This document shows positions 35,641-48,292 of a stretch of 64,000 nucleotides of DNA, piece after piece. Made by a program: the position numbers and the translations under genes. The notes below the pieces were generated by a model that did not search any database, was not told the DNA's origin, and saw only the letters and a list, made by a program, of their open reading frames with translations. The stretch comes from Gordionus sp. m RMFG-2023 (Eukaryota; Nematomorpha; Gordioida; Chordodea; Parachordodidae), in contig NC_088775.1 of assembly GCF_954871325.1 (NCBI RefSeq), forward strand, positions 14,981,561-15,045,560. Reading direction: 5' to 3'. Positions within the stretch are counted from its first letter, which is position 1, and each line of letters begins with the position of its first letter.

Positions 35641-36887
35641 AAAACTACGAAATAAAAGATATTACAGTGCACTAATCTTAACTAAAATTATAGCTCAATT
35701 TAGATGCGTGTAATTTAAAGTATATCAAGCAAGTCTATGTATCAAATGAAGGCTCTATTAATAACATTTTTTGTATCTTATAGGCAAACTAATCATAATA
35801 ACCAAAAGTTATTTGAATAGTTAACATAAATTTCTTTATAATATTACATTTAGATTTTTTTTGATAATTTTGTTAAGTAGAGAGCGAGAAGCTAAAGATA
35901 AATTCTATTTAAAATAAAATTTGTTCTCCAAAACAAAATTTATCTGCCACACCTAATCCACTGTTTGCATGGGCCTGATTATGAAGCTACCTAAAAACTT
36001 AATATGCAATTACTAGCAAGATATAAAAATAAATGTCAACTTTAATTTTATGAAATTTTTTTAAAAAAATCACGTTTCTTAAGGGAAAAAAATAAAGTAG
36101 AAATAATTTATTTCACGTTATACAGTTTTGAAATTAATATCCTCAGAAATAGCACCCTTCTGCCCTATTTTATATATTATTTCCTTCTTTTTTAACAAAA
36201 GTTTGTAGTAACAATTGAAAAATCACTAAGGCTCTGCTAAACCAACAGAATAACCACTCAAGGGTTAATATTAATCCTTTGTCAGACTGCAGTGATACCA
36301 TTTGCATGACCCAGCCCAAATTTGTTTAAGTATATTTTATTCATTTTTTATAAATGACAATTTAAAATATTCAGCCTGACCTTGGTACTTTTTTAAAAAA
36401 AGTATATTTAAGCCTAACCCAGGTATAAAAAAATTTTTATGGCTTGGTATATTTAAAAAATTAAAATATAGCCCAGTCCAAGTACACAATGAAGGTCTCT
36501 AATATATATTTACTATTAAATTAATTTAAAACTAATATCAAGGTTCAATATAAAAAGATAAGATAAGTTATTCTTCACATTATTCTTTTCCACCTTACCA
36601 TCAAGGTGTAATTAAATTAATTTTAAGCAATAATAATCTAATATATATAATCTCCTTAATCAAAACATGATCGTTTTCGTATCTTCCTAATGTATTTAAA
36701 ATTTAAGGAGACTATATAGTGTAATGTTATTTTTTTTGCTCTCTACGAGAGTTGAACCACAAACCTCCCGTTTCAAAGGCGTATGTTTTAAGCATCCACC
36801 AACTTGAATATAATTAAATTTAAAATATTAATTATATATAAATTAATTAATAACTGATATTTTTTAAATTTTGCCGTTTATTACCAT
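35641..36887. other. Intergenic, no gene seen
   Basis: AT-rich. A degenerate repeat with CCCAGCCC/GGGC ends lies about 36283-36508, and a tRNA-like but unpaired sequence about 36738-36812. Nothing else is supported. Confidence 0.5.
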
Positions 36888-36966
36888 ACTAGCTGACGGG
36901 GTTGAAGGGTAATTATTTAGTTTGTGTTTATGGTACTAAATATACTTTATTAATAATTTTAGGGCA

Positions 36967-38375
36967 TGACTAAAATACGCGCCCCCGAAAACCACGCGCC
37001 CCCTATTAAAGAAGCTTAATTTAAATTATTTTATTTTAGAATCGTATTTAGCTTCATAAGATAAGGCAGAAAATGTTTTATTTTATTTTTTTTAAAAATG
37101 GTAACATAGTAAAATTTTTAAAAAATTATTTTTTTAAATGACTAAAATACGCGCCCCCTATCAAAGAAGCTTAATTTATAAAAAATGAACGTAGAATCCT
37201 ATAGAGCTTATTAAAAGGTATTAAAAATGGTTAATATTATATTTTAAAACTTTTTATAACCTAGTGGGCTTTTGAAAAAACAAAAAAAATTTTTTGACTA
37301 AACTACGCGCCCCTTATCAAACAAGCTTAATTCATAAATAATTAAAGCATAATCGTATTAAGCTCATTAAAAGGAATCAAAAAATGTTAATATTAAGTTT
37401 ATAAATTGAGATTTGGAAAAAACACTTAATTTCTCCTTTTTTTGACTAAACTACGCGCTCCCGTTAAATATACATTATTTTTAAAAATGAATACAGAATC
37501 ATGTATAACTTTTCAAGGAGATACAGAAAATGGTATTATTTATTTTTTTTAAAAAAATATTTTTATTATCAAAAAATTTTTTTTTGACTAAATAACGCGC
37601 CCCCTATCAAAAAAGCTTATTTCATAAAATTTTAAAGCATACTCGTATTAAGCTCATTAAAAGAAATAAAAAAATGTTAATATTAAGTTTATAAATCATT
37701 TATAACTTATTGAGATTTGGAAAAAACACTTAATTTCTCATTTTTTTGACTAAACTACGCGCCCCCGTTAAATATACATTATTTTTAAAAAATGAATACA
37801 GAATCATGTATAACTTTTCAAGGAGATTCAGAAAATGGTATTATTTATTTTTTTTAAAAAAATATTTTTATTATCAAAAAATTTTTTTTTGACTAAATAA
37901 CGCGCCCCCTATCGAAAAAGCTTATTTCATAAAATTTTAAAGCATACTCGTATTAAGCTCATTAAAAGAAATAAAAAAATGTTAATATTAAGTTTATAAA
38001 TCATTTATAACTTATTGAGATTTGGAAAAAACACTTAATTTCTCATTTTTTTGACTAAACTACGCGCCCCCGTTAAATATACATTATTTTTAAAAAATGA
38101 ATACAAAATCATGTATAACTTTTAAAGGAGATTCAGAAAATGGTATTTTTTTTTTATTTTTTTTTAAATTTAAATTATCAAAAATAATTTTATTGACTTA
38201 ACTACGCGCCCCCTATCAAAGAAGCTTAATTCATAAAAAATTAAAGCATAATCGTATTAAGCTCATTAAAAGAAATCAAAAAATGTTAATATTAAGTTTA
38301 TAAATTATTTATAACTTATTGAGATTTGGAAAAAACACTTAATTTCTCCTTTTTTTGACTAAATTACGCGCCCCC
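36967..38375. repeat. Tandem arm: 305-bp dimeric repeat, ten GC-motif sites
   Basis: Motif starts near 36967, 37139, 37295, 37443, 37585, 37747, 37890, 38052, 38194 and 38356. From 37443 on, the alternating ~142 and ~162-bp spacings form a 305-bp dimer repeated three times with few changes (one half ends ...CCCCCGTTAAATATACATT, the other ...CCCCTATCAAAGAAGCTTA). Confidence 0.88.
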
Positions 38376-39559
38376 GTTAAATATACATTATTTTTTAAAA
38401 ATGAATACAGATTCATGTATAACTTTTTAAGGAGATTTATAAAATGGTATTATTTATTTATTTAAAAAAAATAATTAGAAATATGGAATTTTTTTGTTAA
38501 ATATAACACTATCTATTCGGAATTTGCAATTTCATTAACTATTTCCAATAAGCTATAAATTGATACGAGCCCTCGTTATTTGTTATAAGTTTTTAAAAGA
38601 GGGGATCACCAACTTACAGTTTTGTGATGATTTAATGAAACATATTGAGGAATAAATTAAAAACCATCCATGTATAAGTATAATGCTTGCAGAAATTATT
38701 AAAATAACACATTTGTATTTTAAAACAATTCTTTTTCTTTAAAATTTTTTCCAAAACTTATAAATTATTTTTTAAAACTTTTTTAAACTTATTTATTATG
38801 AATAATTTCACTATCCCCCGTATCTTAGACCTCGGAATAAAGCAGCAGGAACCTATTTAAAACGTGCTTATTTTAGTGTATCTTTGTTAAAAATAATTAA
38901 TTTTTATTAAAATGTTTATTAGAAATTTAAGAATAAATAGTTAACATTATTGCAATTTTCTCCTAAAAAGATATGTATTTTTTTGTAAATTACTTCCATT
39001 TATAAAATATATTTCATTACTGGGATAACGCGCTCTCATCCTAGCTATCATATATCTCACCCCTTATATGGAACCAGAAAATTGTATTAAGATGTTAAGA
39101 TAGGCAGGGATAAAAACAAAACTAAGAAAGTTTTAATTTTATTTATTTAAAAACATCTAAATATACTTTACAAAAATCATTTAATTAATCGGTTAGTATA
39201 AAATCATTTTAAACGAAACTATTAAGTTAATATTATAAAATCAGTCCGTAAGGTTAATTAGGAGGTCTATTTATTTAATATTCTCATAATTTTTTAATGA
39301 ATTTTCTTTTGATAAAGTTGAAAAAAATTTGTTAAAATTTTACAAAAAACCCATCTTTAAATAACGAGGGCTCGTATCGATTCATAGCTTGATTAGGAAA
39401 AATCAATTTCATTGACTAGATCCTCTCGATAATCTAAGCTAAATTCTGCATAAGTAGCGTTATATTTTACCAAAAATTTTCGATATTTCTAATTATATTT
39501 TTAATTGGCAAAATGGCAATTCTGCATTCATTGCTAAAAAATAATATATATTTAACGGG

Positions 39560-40162
39560 GGCGCTTGGTTTAGTCAAAAAAGAAGAAATAAAGTGTTTTT
39601 CCCAACTCTCAATAAGTTATAAATAATTTATAAACTTAATATTAACATTTTTGATTCCTTTTAATGAGCTTAATACGATTATGCTTTAATTTTTTATGAA
39701 ATAAGCTTCTTTGATAGGGGACGCGTAGTTTAGTCAAAAAATTTTTTTTTTGATAATATAAATAATACCATTTTCTGAATCTCCTTGAGAAGTTATACAT
39801 GATTCTGTATTCATTTTTTAAAAATAATGTATATTTAACGGGGGCGCGTAGTTTAGTCAAAAAAAATTGTTTTTTCAAAAGCCCACTAGGTATAAAAAGT
39901 TTCAAAATATAATATAAATATTCTTTTTATACCTTTTAATTAGCTCTATATGATTCTACGTTCATTTTTTATAAATTAAGCTTCTTTAATAGGGGGCGTG
40001 TATTTTAGTCATTAAAAAAAATAATTTTTTTAAAATTTCACTGTTATCATTTTTATTTAAATAAAAAAAACATTTTCTGCCTTATCTTATGAAGGTAAAT
40101 ACGATTCTAAAATAATATAATTTAAATTAAGCTTCTTTCATATGGGGCGCGTATTTTAGTCA
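39560..40162. repeat. Inverted arm with five reversed GC-motif sites
   Basis: GGGGGCGCGTAGTTTAGTCA-type sites near 39561, 39718, 39840, 39991 and 40144, in inverse orientation to the left arm and with the same flanking sequences (AAGCTT..., AATGTATATTTAACGG). Confidence 0.85.
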
Positions 40163-40193
40163 TACCCATAATTTTATATAAATATTAAAATTT

Positions 40194-40959
40194 AGGAGAA
40201 AAAGAGGTAAAATTGTTGCTTTGTATACCGTGAGCATGTATTAGAAATATCATAATTTAAATTTGTGATGGTGAATAAAATTTAAAATAGAGATGCTTTA
40301 AGATTTTTGAATTTTAAATATGGGTTATACATTGGCCTGAAAATTTTTTTTTTGCAGAAATCGCCAGGATTGATTAAAAAACCAAGCCCATGCAACTTTC
40401 ATATTCTGATTTTATTTTAAAATGAATGACTTTTATTTCAGTTCTCAGCTAACAAAATTATAATGGTCTTTAGCTGGCTTGAGAAAATTTTCCCAACAAT
40501 ATGGTTTTCAGAGATTTACCTATCTCCAGGCTTGGGAAAAAATTACAAAATTATTATAAGTTGGCCAGGTTTGAGAAAAAAAATTCCAGGCCAATGATTG
40601 GTCCATATTTAAAAATTTTCAACCATATCTATTTTAAATTTTACCCTGATTTCTATCACAGATTTAAATTTTATTCTAAATATAAAATTAAATTTAAGAT
40701 ATTGTTATTAAATTACAATAGAAATAAATGGCAAAATTTTATAAAAGTTGCATGGGACTTGGTTTTTTGATCAGGCCTGGCTATGTCTGCAAAAAAATTT
40801 CAGGCTAATGTCTACACCATATTTAAAATTAAAAAATTTCCAAGCATCTCTATTTTAAATATTATTCAATATGATTTCTATCACAAATTTAAATTTTGAT
40901 ATTTCTAATACCCTTAATGCTCACAGGTTACATTGCAACAATTTTACTCTTTTTCTCCT
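40194..40959. repeat. 766-bp hairpin inside the foldback element
   Basis: Arms of about 215 bp: AGGAGAAAAAGAGGTAAAAT...ACCAAGCCCATGCAACTTT on the left, and the complement from about 40740 to 40959. The loop region (about 40.42-40.74 kb) is AT-rich and non-coding. It sits between the right GC-motif arm and the right terminal repeat, so it may be a nested insertion. Confidence 0.75.
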
Positions 40960-41388
40960 AAATTTTAATATAAAGCATATTTAGTACTATATACACAAAC
41001 TAATTAATTAACCATCAACCCCGTCATTCTTGACGGGTTTTTGCTAGTAATTTAATAAATGAAAACCTTTTAATTATTAAAAATACAATTAAATAGTTCA
41101 GCAGTGCAGCTAAATAAATTTGCAATTTTTGGAAGAAATGTTCTAAAAAGAAACAAGGCTCAGAATATGGCTTTGCCCTACATAATACTTTAGCTTTCAT
41201 TTTCTCAAATTTAATTAAATATTTGTATGGCAAGTTAAAAGCATATTGTTGTCTAAATAAATATTTAATATTTTATTATCTGATATTGTATAAATATTAA
41301 AAATATATCATATAATATAAACTTTATAGAACATATATGAAAGATAATAACTAAATAATATTTACAGATTTATAAAAATAACATTTTG

Positions 41389-41394
41389 TTTATT
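41389..41394 (-). terminator. Poly(A) signal of the DDX39B gene
   Basis: AATAAA on the minus strand, 43 nt past the helicase stop codon. Confidence 0.55.
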
Positions 41395-41436
41395 CAATTA
41401 TTCTATACTATCTTCCTTCAACTAAAATAAAACATA

Positions 41437-43492
41437 TTATTTGTTTAATAGTTTAATTTTACTATATGTAGAAATGTCTATTTCATCAGGGAGTTCAGTA
41501 ATATTAACATCAAATCTTTCTTGAACTTGATTAAGGATTTTTGCATCATTAGGATCAGATACAAATGTAATAGATAAGCCTTTAGTACCAAATCTTCCAG
41601 CCCTAGCAACCTATGTTTAATTAGTTTGATGTATATTTAAGTTAACTAAATTACCCTATGAAGGTACATATCAGAACTATCTGGCATATCATAATTAAAA
41701 ACAATGTTGACTCTTTCTATATCCATCCCTCTGCCAAATAAATCTGTGGCTACTAGTATCCTTTTCTGAAAATCTTTAAATTGTTTGTATCGAGATAATC
41801 TATATCATAAAATATATAAGATAAAATAAAAATGTGAAACCAACCTTTCTTGCTGGGTCATAGCTCTATGAATTGCAATTGCAGGAAAATTTTGTTCACC
41901 TAGAAGATCTGCTAGTGCCATGCATCGTTGAATGGATTTGACAAATATAACAACCTAATTATATTTTAAAATCAGTTCTAAAATTTATTTTTTAAAACTT
42001 GGTTAAACTCCAAAAGATCTAAAAGTTCGAAAAGCTTTCGATTTTTTTCATTATCCTTTAATTTAACATAATGTTGCCTTAATCCATGAAGTGTCAGCTT
42101 GGAGTCATCATCAACATATATTTCTAAAGGCTGGAAAAAAACAATATTAATATGTTAAGCTTACATTATATCTGAATAATTATGTAGCTTTTTATTATTG
42201 TAGCAGTCTTAATAAATTTGTCTCAAAAGTAGGTCATTAGATGGATCAATTATTATCACAAAATTTCCAAAATAGTTGTTTTTTAGTTATAAAGATATAT
42301 AAAATTTAAAAATGTTTATGATTGTCAACATTGGTATGGAATTTTTTGCAATCATTTCTGGACATAGAAAATGAGATAAGATTACGTAAAATTATTATTA
42401 TTATTTCTTTGGATTGTAAGAAGTTTCATCGTAAGAAGGAAAATAACGTATTGCTAATCATATTCTTATCAACCAACGTAGGCATATCAATTCTGAGTCA
42501 GACTAATCAATATATCAGATAATTTTCAGTCTCCCAATTTTTATGTTCATTTAGTATCATGTATTAAATAGCATTTTACATCTTGCATAAATTTTTTGCA
42601 GATTGGTCGTATGTCCTTGCTTAGGGTAGCACTAAACATCATCACTTGTTTAGAATGTGGTGTTTGGCGGAAAATATCTTGGACATCTTTTCGCATGTCT
42701 AATTATTAACTATAATAAAAATTATTAATTTAATAATTTACCTAACTCCTCAAGCATTTTATCACATTCATCCAATACAAAATGCTTAGTATGCTTAAGG
42801 TTTAACGCTCTTGATTTGCACAATGCCAAAATTCTACCAGGAGTTCCAACCACTATATGAGGGGATGTTGACGCACTTTTTAAAGTTGTTTCATCAGTTT
42901 GAACAGGTACACCACCAAAAAAGACAGCCACCCTAACACCAGGAAGGTACTTACTAAATCGTTCATACTCTTTTCCTATCTGAAAGGCAAGTTCTCTAGT
43001 ATGACACATGACCAATACTGATACCTATAAATGCATTTTTAAATTATATACCATTTATAAGAAAGAATACTTGATTATCTATGGGTTCTATTTGTTGCAA
43101 TGTGGCAAGTACAAAAACAGCAGTTTTGCCCATACCTGATTTAGCCTGACAAATTACATCCATACCCAAAATTGCCTGAGGTATACACTCATGTTGAACT
43201 AAATTTAATTTAAAATTTGATAAATAAATAAATGTTTACCTTCAGATGGATGTTCAAACCCACAATCTTGTATAGCCCTAAGTAACTCTGGTTTAAGCAA
43301 GAAATCTTTGAAACTCGAACTATGTATGGATACATAGGTACCTTTCAGATCCTTTTTCTTTATATCACCATTAATTGCACTAGCGGCATTACTTGGAACT
43401 TTTCCTGGACCTATAAGTCCAGTTGTATTGTTTTGACTTACTACGACTTGTTCTTCCTCTTCATAATCTAATAATTCATTTTCATCAGCCAT
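41437..43492 (-). CDS. DDX39B: DEAD-box RNA helicase DDX39B/UAP56 (Sub2), complete
   Basis: ATP-dependent RNA helicase for spliceosome assembly and, within TREX, nuclear mRNA export. Eight exons join in phase: 43240-43492, 43071-43198, 42742-43024, 42580-42698, 41999-42130, 41845-41954, 41655-41799, 41437-41610. They give 447 residues (human 428). Introns are 41-46 nt except intron 4 (449 nt). In order: acidic [10 protein letters not shown] start, Q-motif region [14 protein letters not shown], motif [10 protein letters not shown], Ia CHTREL, Ib [47 protein letters not shown]. Two oddities: HRAMTQQER replaces the usual HRGMPQEER, and motif V reads ATD where human has ATN. Extra length lies mainly in the N-terminal linker and the tail ([11 protein letters not shown]). 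All motifs are intact, so it should be functional. Confidence 0.97.
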
Positions 43493-44061
43493 TGTAAGAT
43501 GTTCTTTTATATAATGGCGTTATTTAACAAATAATATTACGTGAAATTAAGATACAAATGCTACTAATAAACGTTAACTTTTAAAATATTAATTTATTGA
43601 AAATAGCGTAAGAATATGAAATTAATTATCTTTTAATGTTTAGAAAAGCAGAGTAAAAAAATTTATATTTGTACTGATGAGAGATTTAATTTGTATTTTT
43701 ATTCTAATTATATAATATAATTAAAATATAGAAACTTAGTGTTATAAAAATTTTAAATCACAGATAAAATGGAAAAACAAGATAAAATAAAAAAAATATA
43801 TATAAAGTTTATATAAAATGAGAGGGTTCAAGAAAAACTTAAATTGATTCCCAAAAAACAATATTTATATTTAAAAATTTCTATTTATCTGGATTAGGAT
43901 AAGCCAAATTTTTAGCAAAAAGAAGATGTTAGGGTTTATGTGCGCAGATGTACCTATTGTGGTAAAAATAAAGTTATTCAAAGTTTATTATTTATTTTTT
44001 TGTCTCTGCTTGTGTAAATAGGTCACTATTAACATTTGTGAGGGTTAGAAAAATGGAAACA
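43493..44061. other. Upstream of DDX39B, no gene seen
   Basis: AT-rich, probably containing the helicase promoter; no repeat family recognised. Confidence 0.5.
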
Positions 44062-44211
44062 TGAAGTGTTTTATTAAATAAGTAAAATAAGTAAAAGTAT
44101 TTAATACAAAATATCACGTATATATATATAATGAATTCAATCCTTCAGGTTATGTAATTTACAAACAAAAAGTTAATATTATATTCAATTTAAATTCAAT
44201 TTACAATTACA
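44062..44211 (-). repeat. 3' LTR (element orientation), ~150 bp
   Basis: TG...CA direct repeat of 48136-48292. They differ by about one substitution and small indels in AT-rich microsatellites. Short for the family. Confidence 0.88.
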
Positions 44212-47200
44212 TTTATATTACAGTTCTCCCCACTATAAATTGAATTCATCGTGATAACGTAGTGGGGGTTTCGAAACTCTTTTTTCAAGAGTTGTATTCT
44301 CATGTTCTGCCTTTTCCACTTCTTCGGTCAACGTAACGGGTATTTCCTTCTCTTGTGTATGTACACCCCTTAATTAATCTGCATGCTTGTTTTTAACGAT
44401 CCCCTCTGATTCCACATCGTACAATATTGCGCTTTTTCGTTGTAACACTTTTCCTTCATGCCACCCTGCTGTCCTTTCGTTTGCTATCCAAACTTTTTGC
44501 TGCTCTTCAAACTCCCGAGGTTCAACACTTCTATCTTTGTAGTACTTTTGTTTCCATAGAGCGTTTTCCGTCTTTTCTCTCGTTGATAATTTCCACTGAT
44601 CTAATGTCGTCCTAAGGGACCTTCCAAACATCATCTCGGCAGGGGATTTACCAGTAGTTGCATTGGGAGTATTACGGTGAGTAATTAAAACATTCGCTAA
44701 ATTTAACTGGTCCGGAGTCCCACATCTCCTTCCAGCATAGAAACGCGTCTTTATCGTCCGTATATATCGTTCAGCCAAACCATTCGATTTGGGGCTATAA
44801 GGGGCCGATCTTAAATGTTTTATATTGTTTTTAAAAAGAAACGTTTTGAATTCAGATCCAGTAAACTGAGTACCGTTATCTGAGACAATGTAGCGAGGTA
44901 ACCCAAATCTAGCGAAATAATTACGCAGATTATTTATTACACTCGCCGAATTGATATATGTTAAAATTGCAACTTCAACCCATTTGGTAAAAGCGTCTAC
45001 GCAAATTAACCAATATTTTCCAGATACGGGGCCTGTCAATTCAATGTGTAATCGTTCCCAAGGTCCGGTAGGAATGTTCCAATTGTATAATGGCACTTAT
45101 TTAGCTCCCGGCCTTCCTTCTTGACAACTCTTATAACATTTAACAAAGTCTACAACATCAGTATCGAGATTTGTCCAAAACACGTAATATCTACACAATG
45201 ATTTTATCCCCACTATCACAGGATGTCCTCGATGAATCACATATAAAACCTCCTTTTTTAAAATATCTGGAATAATAATTCTATCATTATAAAATAATAA
45301 TCCTTCTTCGAACGAAATATTATCTTTAATCGAAATATATTTTCTTACAATCTCCGAATAATTATTTATATTATCAATATACCAATGATTTTTTATTAAT
45401 TTAATAATCTCTTTTAGGTTTATATCATTGCTCGTTTCACTTACGACTTTAATGCGAGTGAAAGATAAATCTTCTATTAAATTAATTTTTAATCCTTTGA
45501 TTTCTTCTTCGAATTTTTTTGTAACATCATTGGTTTTTGCTTTCTCTACCCCCAAACGGGACAGAGCATCGGCACATTTGTTATGATTACCTGGTCTATA
45601 TATTATCTCATAATCATAATTTAATAGTTTCGTCGCCCACCGTATTAAACGGTTATTTGTTATTTTGTTAAGATCTCTTTTATCACCTAAAATATATTGT
45701 AATGGTTTATGATCAGTAACCAAGATAAAATGTCTTCCAAAAATATATTGATGAAACTTCTCGATAGCGAACATGATCGCCGAAGCCTCCCGATCAATTG
45801 TGGCATAATTCTTTTCAGCTGCCGAAAGTGTCCTTGATGCGTAAGCAATCGGTTTCTCCTGGCCAGTAAGAAATCTGTGTGCAATAACAGCTCCTAGACC
45901 ATCTTCGGAAGCGTCACAAGATATCACGACAGGGATATCGGCTGAATAAGGAATTATTGTATCTTCTTTTGACAATATATTTTTAACTTTAGTAAATATT
46001 TCATTTTCTTTAGCTGACCAAAACCAACCAACATTTTTACTCGTTAGTCGGTGTAAAGGAGCACAAATAGAATGCAAATTTTTAATAAATTCCTCATGAT
46101 AATTCACTATTCCAAGAAATGAACGTAGTTCTTTTACATTGGAAGGTGTTTTAAAATTTTTTATAGCGCTAATCTTATCTTCTGTAGGGTGAATTCCGAA
46201 ACTGTCAATAACATGACCTAAATAAGTGACTGACTTTTCTCCGATTTTAATTTTATCGGTCGTCGTGGTCAGTCCAGCCTTCTCAAATCTTCTTAATACT
46301 TCTTCCAAATTAACTATGTGATCGGAATTATTCTCACCTGCAATAATTATGTCGTCTAAAAATACACTAACCATAGGAATTCCCTTTAATAGGTTTTTCA
46401 TAAAGCGTTGGAATATTATCGGAGCGCTAGTCAAACCAAATGGAATTCTTTGGTATCGGTAATAACCGACATGTGTCGAAATTACTAAAAGGTCCCTACA
46501 TTCTGGACTAACTCCGAATTGTAATAATGCATCTCTTAAATCTATTGTTGAAAATATTTTACCACCCGCGATCTTATTTGTTAGGTCGACGAAAGTTGGT
46601 AGTAAATCGTTATCGATCGCTAGATATTTGTTGATTGTTAAACGAAAATCTCCGCATATCCGTACGGCACCGGATTTCTTTAAGATATTAACCGTTGGCG
46701 TAGCCCAAGTGATTGGAGTTATTGTTGGATCTACCTTCTCGATAACGCCTTCGTCTAAAAGTCTGTCCAACTCAGCTTCAATGGTTCGACGCAACGGAAA
46801 AGGCAGTTTGATTTCACCTAACTTTTTTTTAAAAACTTGAGGGAATTTTGAAGCAATCGTATTTAAAGAGGGAAATTTCATATTTATTTTATTAATACGA
46901 ACTTCTTCCGGTAGTTTTATATCAAATTCTCTAATGAAAGGCATCCCAAAAATAAGGGAATTCCCCCCTTTAACTACCCAAATAAGTAAAAATTTCGAAA
47001 TATTTTTTACTTTGACTTCTACGGTACATTTACCTAGTACTTCGATTTGGATATGATTATATCCCACTAATTTATACGCCGGTGATAGTTGTGGTCTGCC
47101 AATACTATTTCAGGTGACCTCATCAATCACACTACACGCGGCGCCGGTATCAAACTCCATAGCTAGCTGCAACCCATTTATCTTCGCATCGATGGTTGCT

Positions 47201-48135
47201 TTATTTGAAAATGACAGGCGAGGTGTCCGTGGCAGAATCATTTGTATGGCATGGGTTCTACAATCTTTCGCTATGTGGTTTGCCTTACCGCAACGAAAGC
47301 ATATCACTTTCTTTTGAATAGAGTTAGGTTTGATACTAGGTCTATAATTATTATTAGGAATATAATTGTTACTAAAGTGTTTATTATTATTGAATCTATT
47401 GACGTTTGTATAATTATTATTTCTAAAATAATTATTTTTCGAACCCTGTGTTGGCTTATTTTTAATTATTTTAACTTCAGTCTGGGTTTCATTTTCCAAC
47501 GAAGACAGCGCGATCGCTAAACGCACGGTCTCTTCAAAAGTAATATTGCCTTCGATATACTTTGACCGAAGTTCTTTGTCCAACTCAGGTAAGCCTACTC
47601 CTAGGATAAATATATCTCTTAAAAGTTCATCAAAGGGCGGTTTAAAATTACAAAGAGAACAGACAGTTTTAACCCTAATTGAAAAGTCAATAATCGTCTC
47701 ACTGCATCTTTTTAACGTAAAAAAATTTTCCTATTTACGAAAATGCTCGAACTATCCTTGAACACCAAATTTAAACTTTTTATTTAAGTATCATAATTTA
47801 TCATCTCTAAATTTATTGGAAAGTGAAAGTTCTTAATTTTGATAAGATTGTCTGTTCCGATATAGGCTAAAAGCAGGTCTTTTTTTGTATTTAAATCTAT
47901 AATATTTCTTACTTTATAAATTAACTCCAAGTTAAATAAGTAGTCCTGTATATTTACTTTTTCTTTGACGAATTCTGGAATATGGAATTTAATAGGAACT
48001 AATTCCATTGAGTCTTTAACTTTAATAGGAACTACTTCCATTGAATCTTCAACTTTAATAGGAACTACTTCCATTGAGTCTTTTACTTTAAATTTAATAA
48101 ATCAAATAAATCTTCTCTAAAAATATCGTCGCCAA

Positions 48136-48292
48136 TGAAGTGTTTTATTAAATAAGTAAAATAAGTAAAGTAAGTAAAAGTATTTAATACAAAATATCAC
48201 GTATATATATAATGAATTCAATCCTTCAGGTTATGTAATTTACAAACGAAAAGTTAATATTATATTCAATTTAAATTCAATTTACAATTACA
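48136..48292 (-). repeat. 5' LTR (element orientation), ~157 bp
   Basis: Mate of 44062-44211. The sequence just inside reads TTGGCGACGATATTT on the minus strand, consistent with a tRNA primer site beginning TGG. Confidence 0.88.

Larger units (their letters stand above)
36888..41050. mobile_element. 4.15-kb palindromic foldback element with GC-rich motif arrays
   Basis: Ends are inverted copies: TGACGGGGTTGAAGGGTAAT with TTTAGTTTGTGTTTATGGTA after it on the left, and the complement TGACGGGGTTGATGGTTAAT on the right (about 65-75 bp similar, extending outward to ACTAGC). Inside, the left arm (36967-38375) repeats TGACTAAAYTACGCGCCCCC ten times. The right arm (39560-40162) has it five times in reverse. 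The centre (38480-39540) is non-coding and itself carries an inverted ACGAGCCCTCGTTATT-like pair. No transposase was seen. The class is unsure: foldback or long-TIR non-autonomous DNA transposon. Confidence 0.75.
44062..48292 (-). mobile_element. Ty3/gypsy-type LTR retrotransposon, near full length, broken
   Basis: A fossil with both LTRs and all expected parts in order on the minus strand. Gag-like region at about 47.2-48.1 kb, with an in-frame 33-nt tandem repeat and a CCHC zinc knuckle (CFRCGKANHIAKDC). Then an aspartic protease near 47.1 kb (DTGAA), reverse transcriptase at about 46.2-46.8 kb (FLDD), RNase H at about 45.6-46.0 kb, and an integrase with its zinc-binding region and catalytic core at about 44.5-45.4 kb. 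The domain order RT-RNase H-integrase fits Ty3/gypsy, of the sort often annotated as K02A2.6-like. A purine tract lies by the left LTR and a TGG-starting primer-site candidate by the right LTR. The LTRs are almost identical, so it is young. The coding part has about three breaks. No clear target duplication was seen. Confidence 0.92.

Noticed and set aside
36738-36812. tRNA-like sequence on the minus strand (GGTTCAACTCT box, TTTGAAACGGG anticodon-like stretch, AGAGAGC end)
   Set aside because: The T stem and anticodon stem do not pair and the matching 5' acceptor half is absent. At best a dead tRNA relic.
36967-38375. Possibility that the regularly spaced motif array is a CRISPR array
   Set aside because: Spacing of ~150 bp, conserved 'spacers' and the eukaryotic context all rule it out.
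39642-40770. Open frames of 87-89 codons in the palindromic element
   Set aside because: They run through repeat arms, are low in complexity and have no homologous feel; not called genes.
42322-42522. Plus-strand open frame of 66 codons within helicase intron 4
   Set aside because: No family resemblance, and it lies in the intron of a well-supported gene on the other strand.
45687-45884. Open frame in another frame of the LTR element
   Set aside because: Overlaps a recognised pol domain; a shadow frame.
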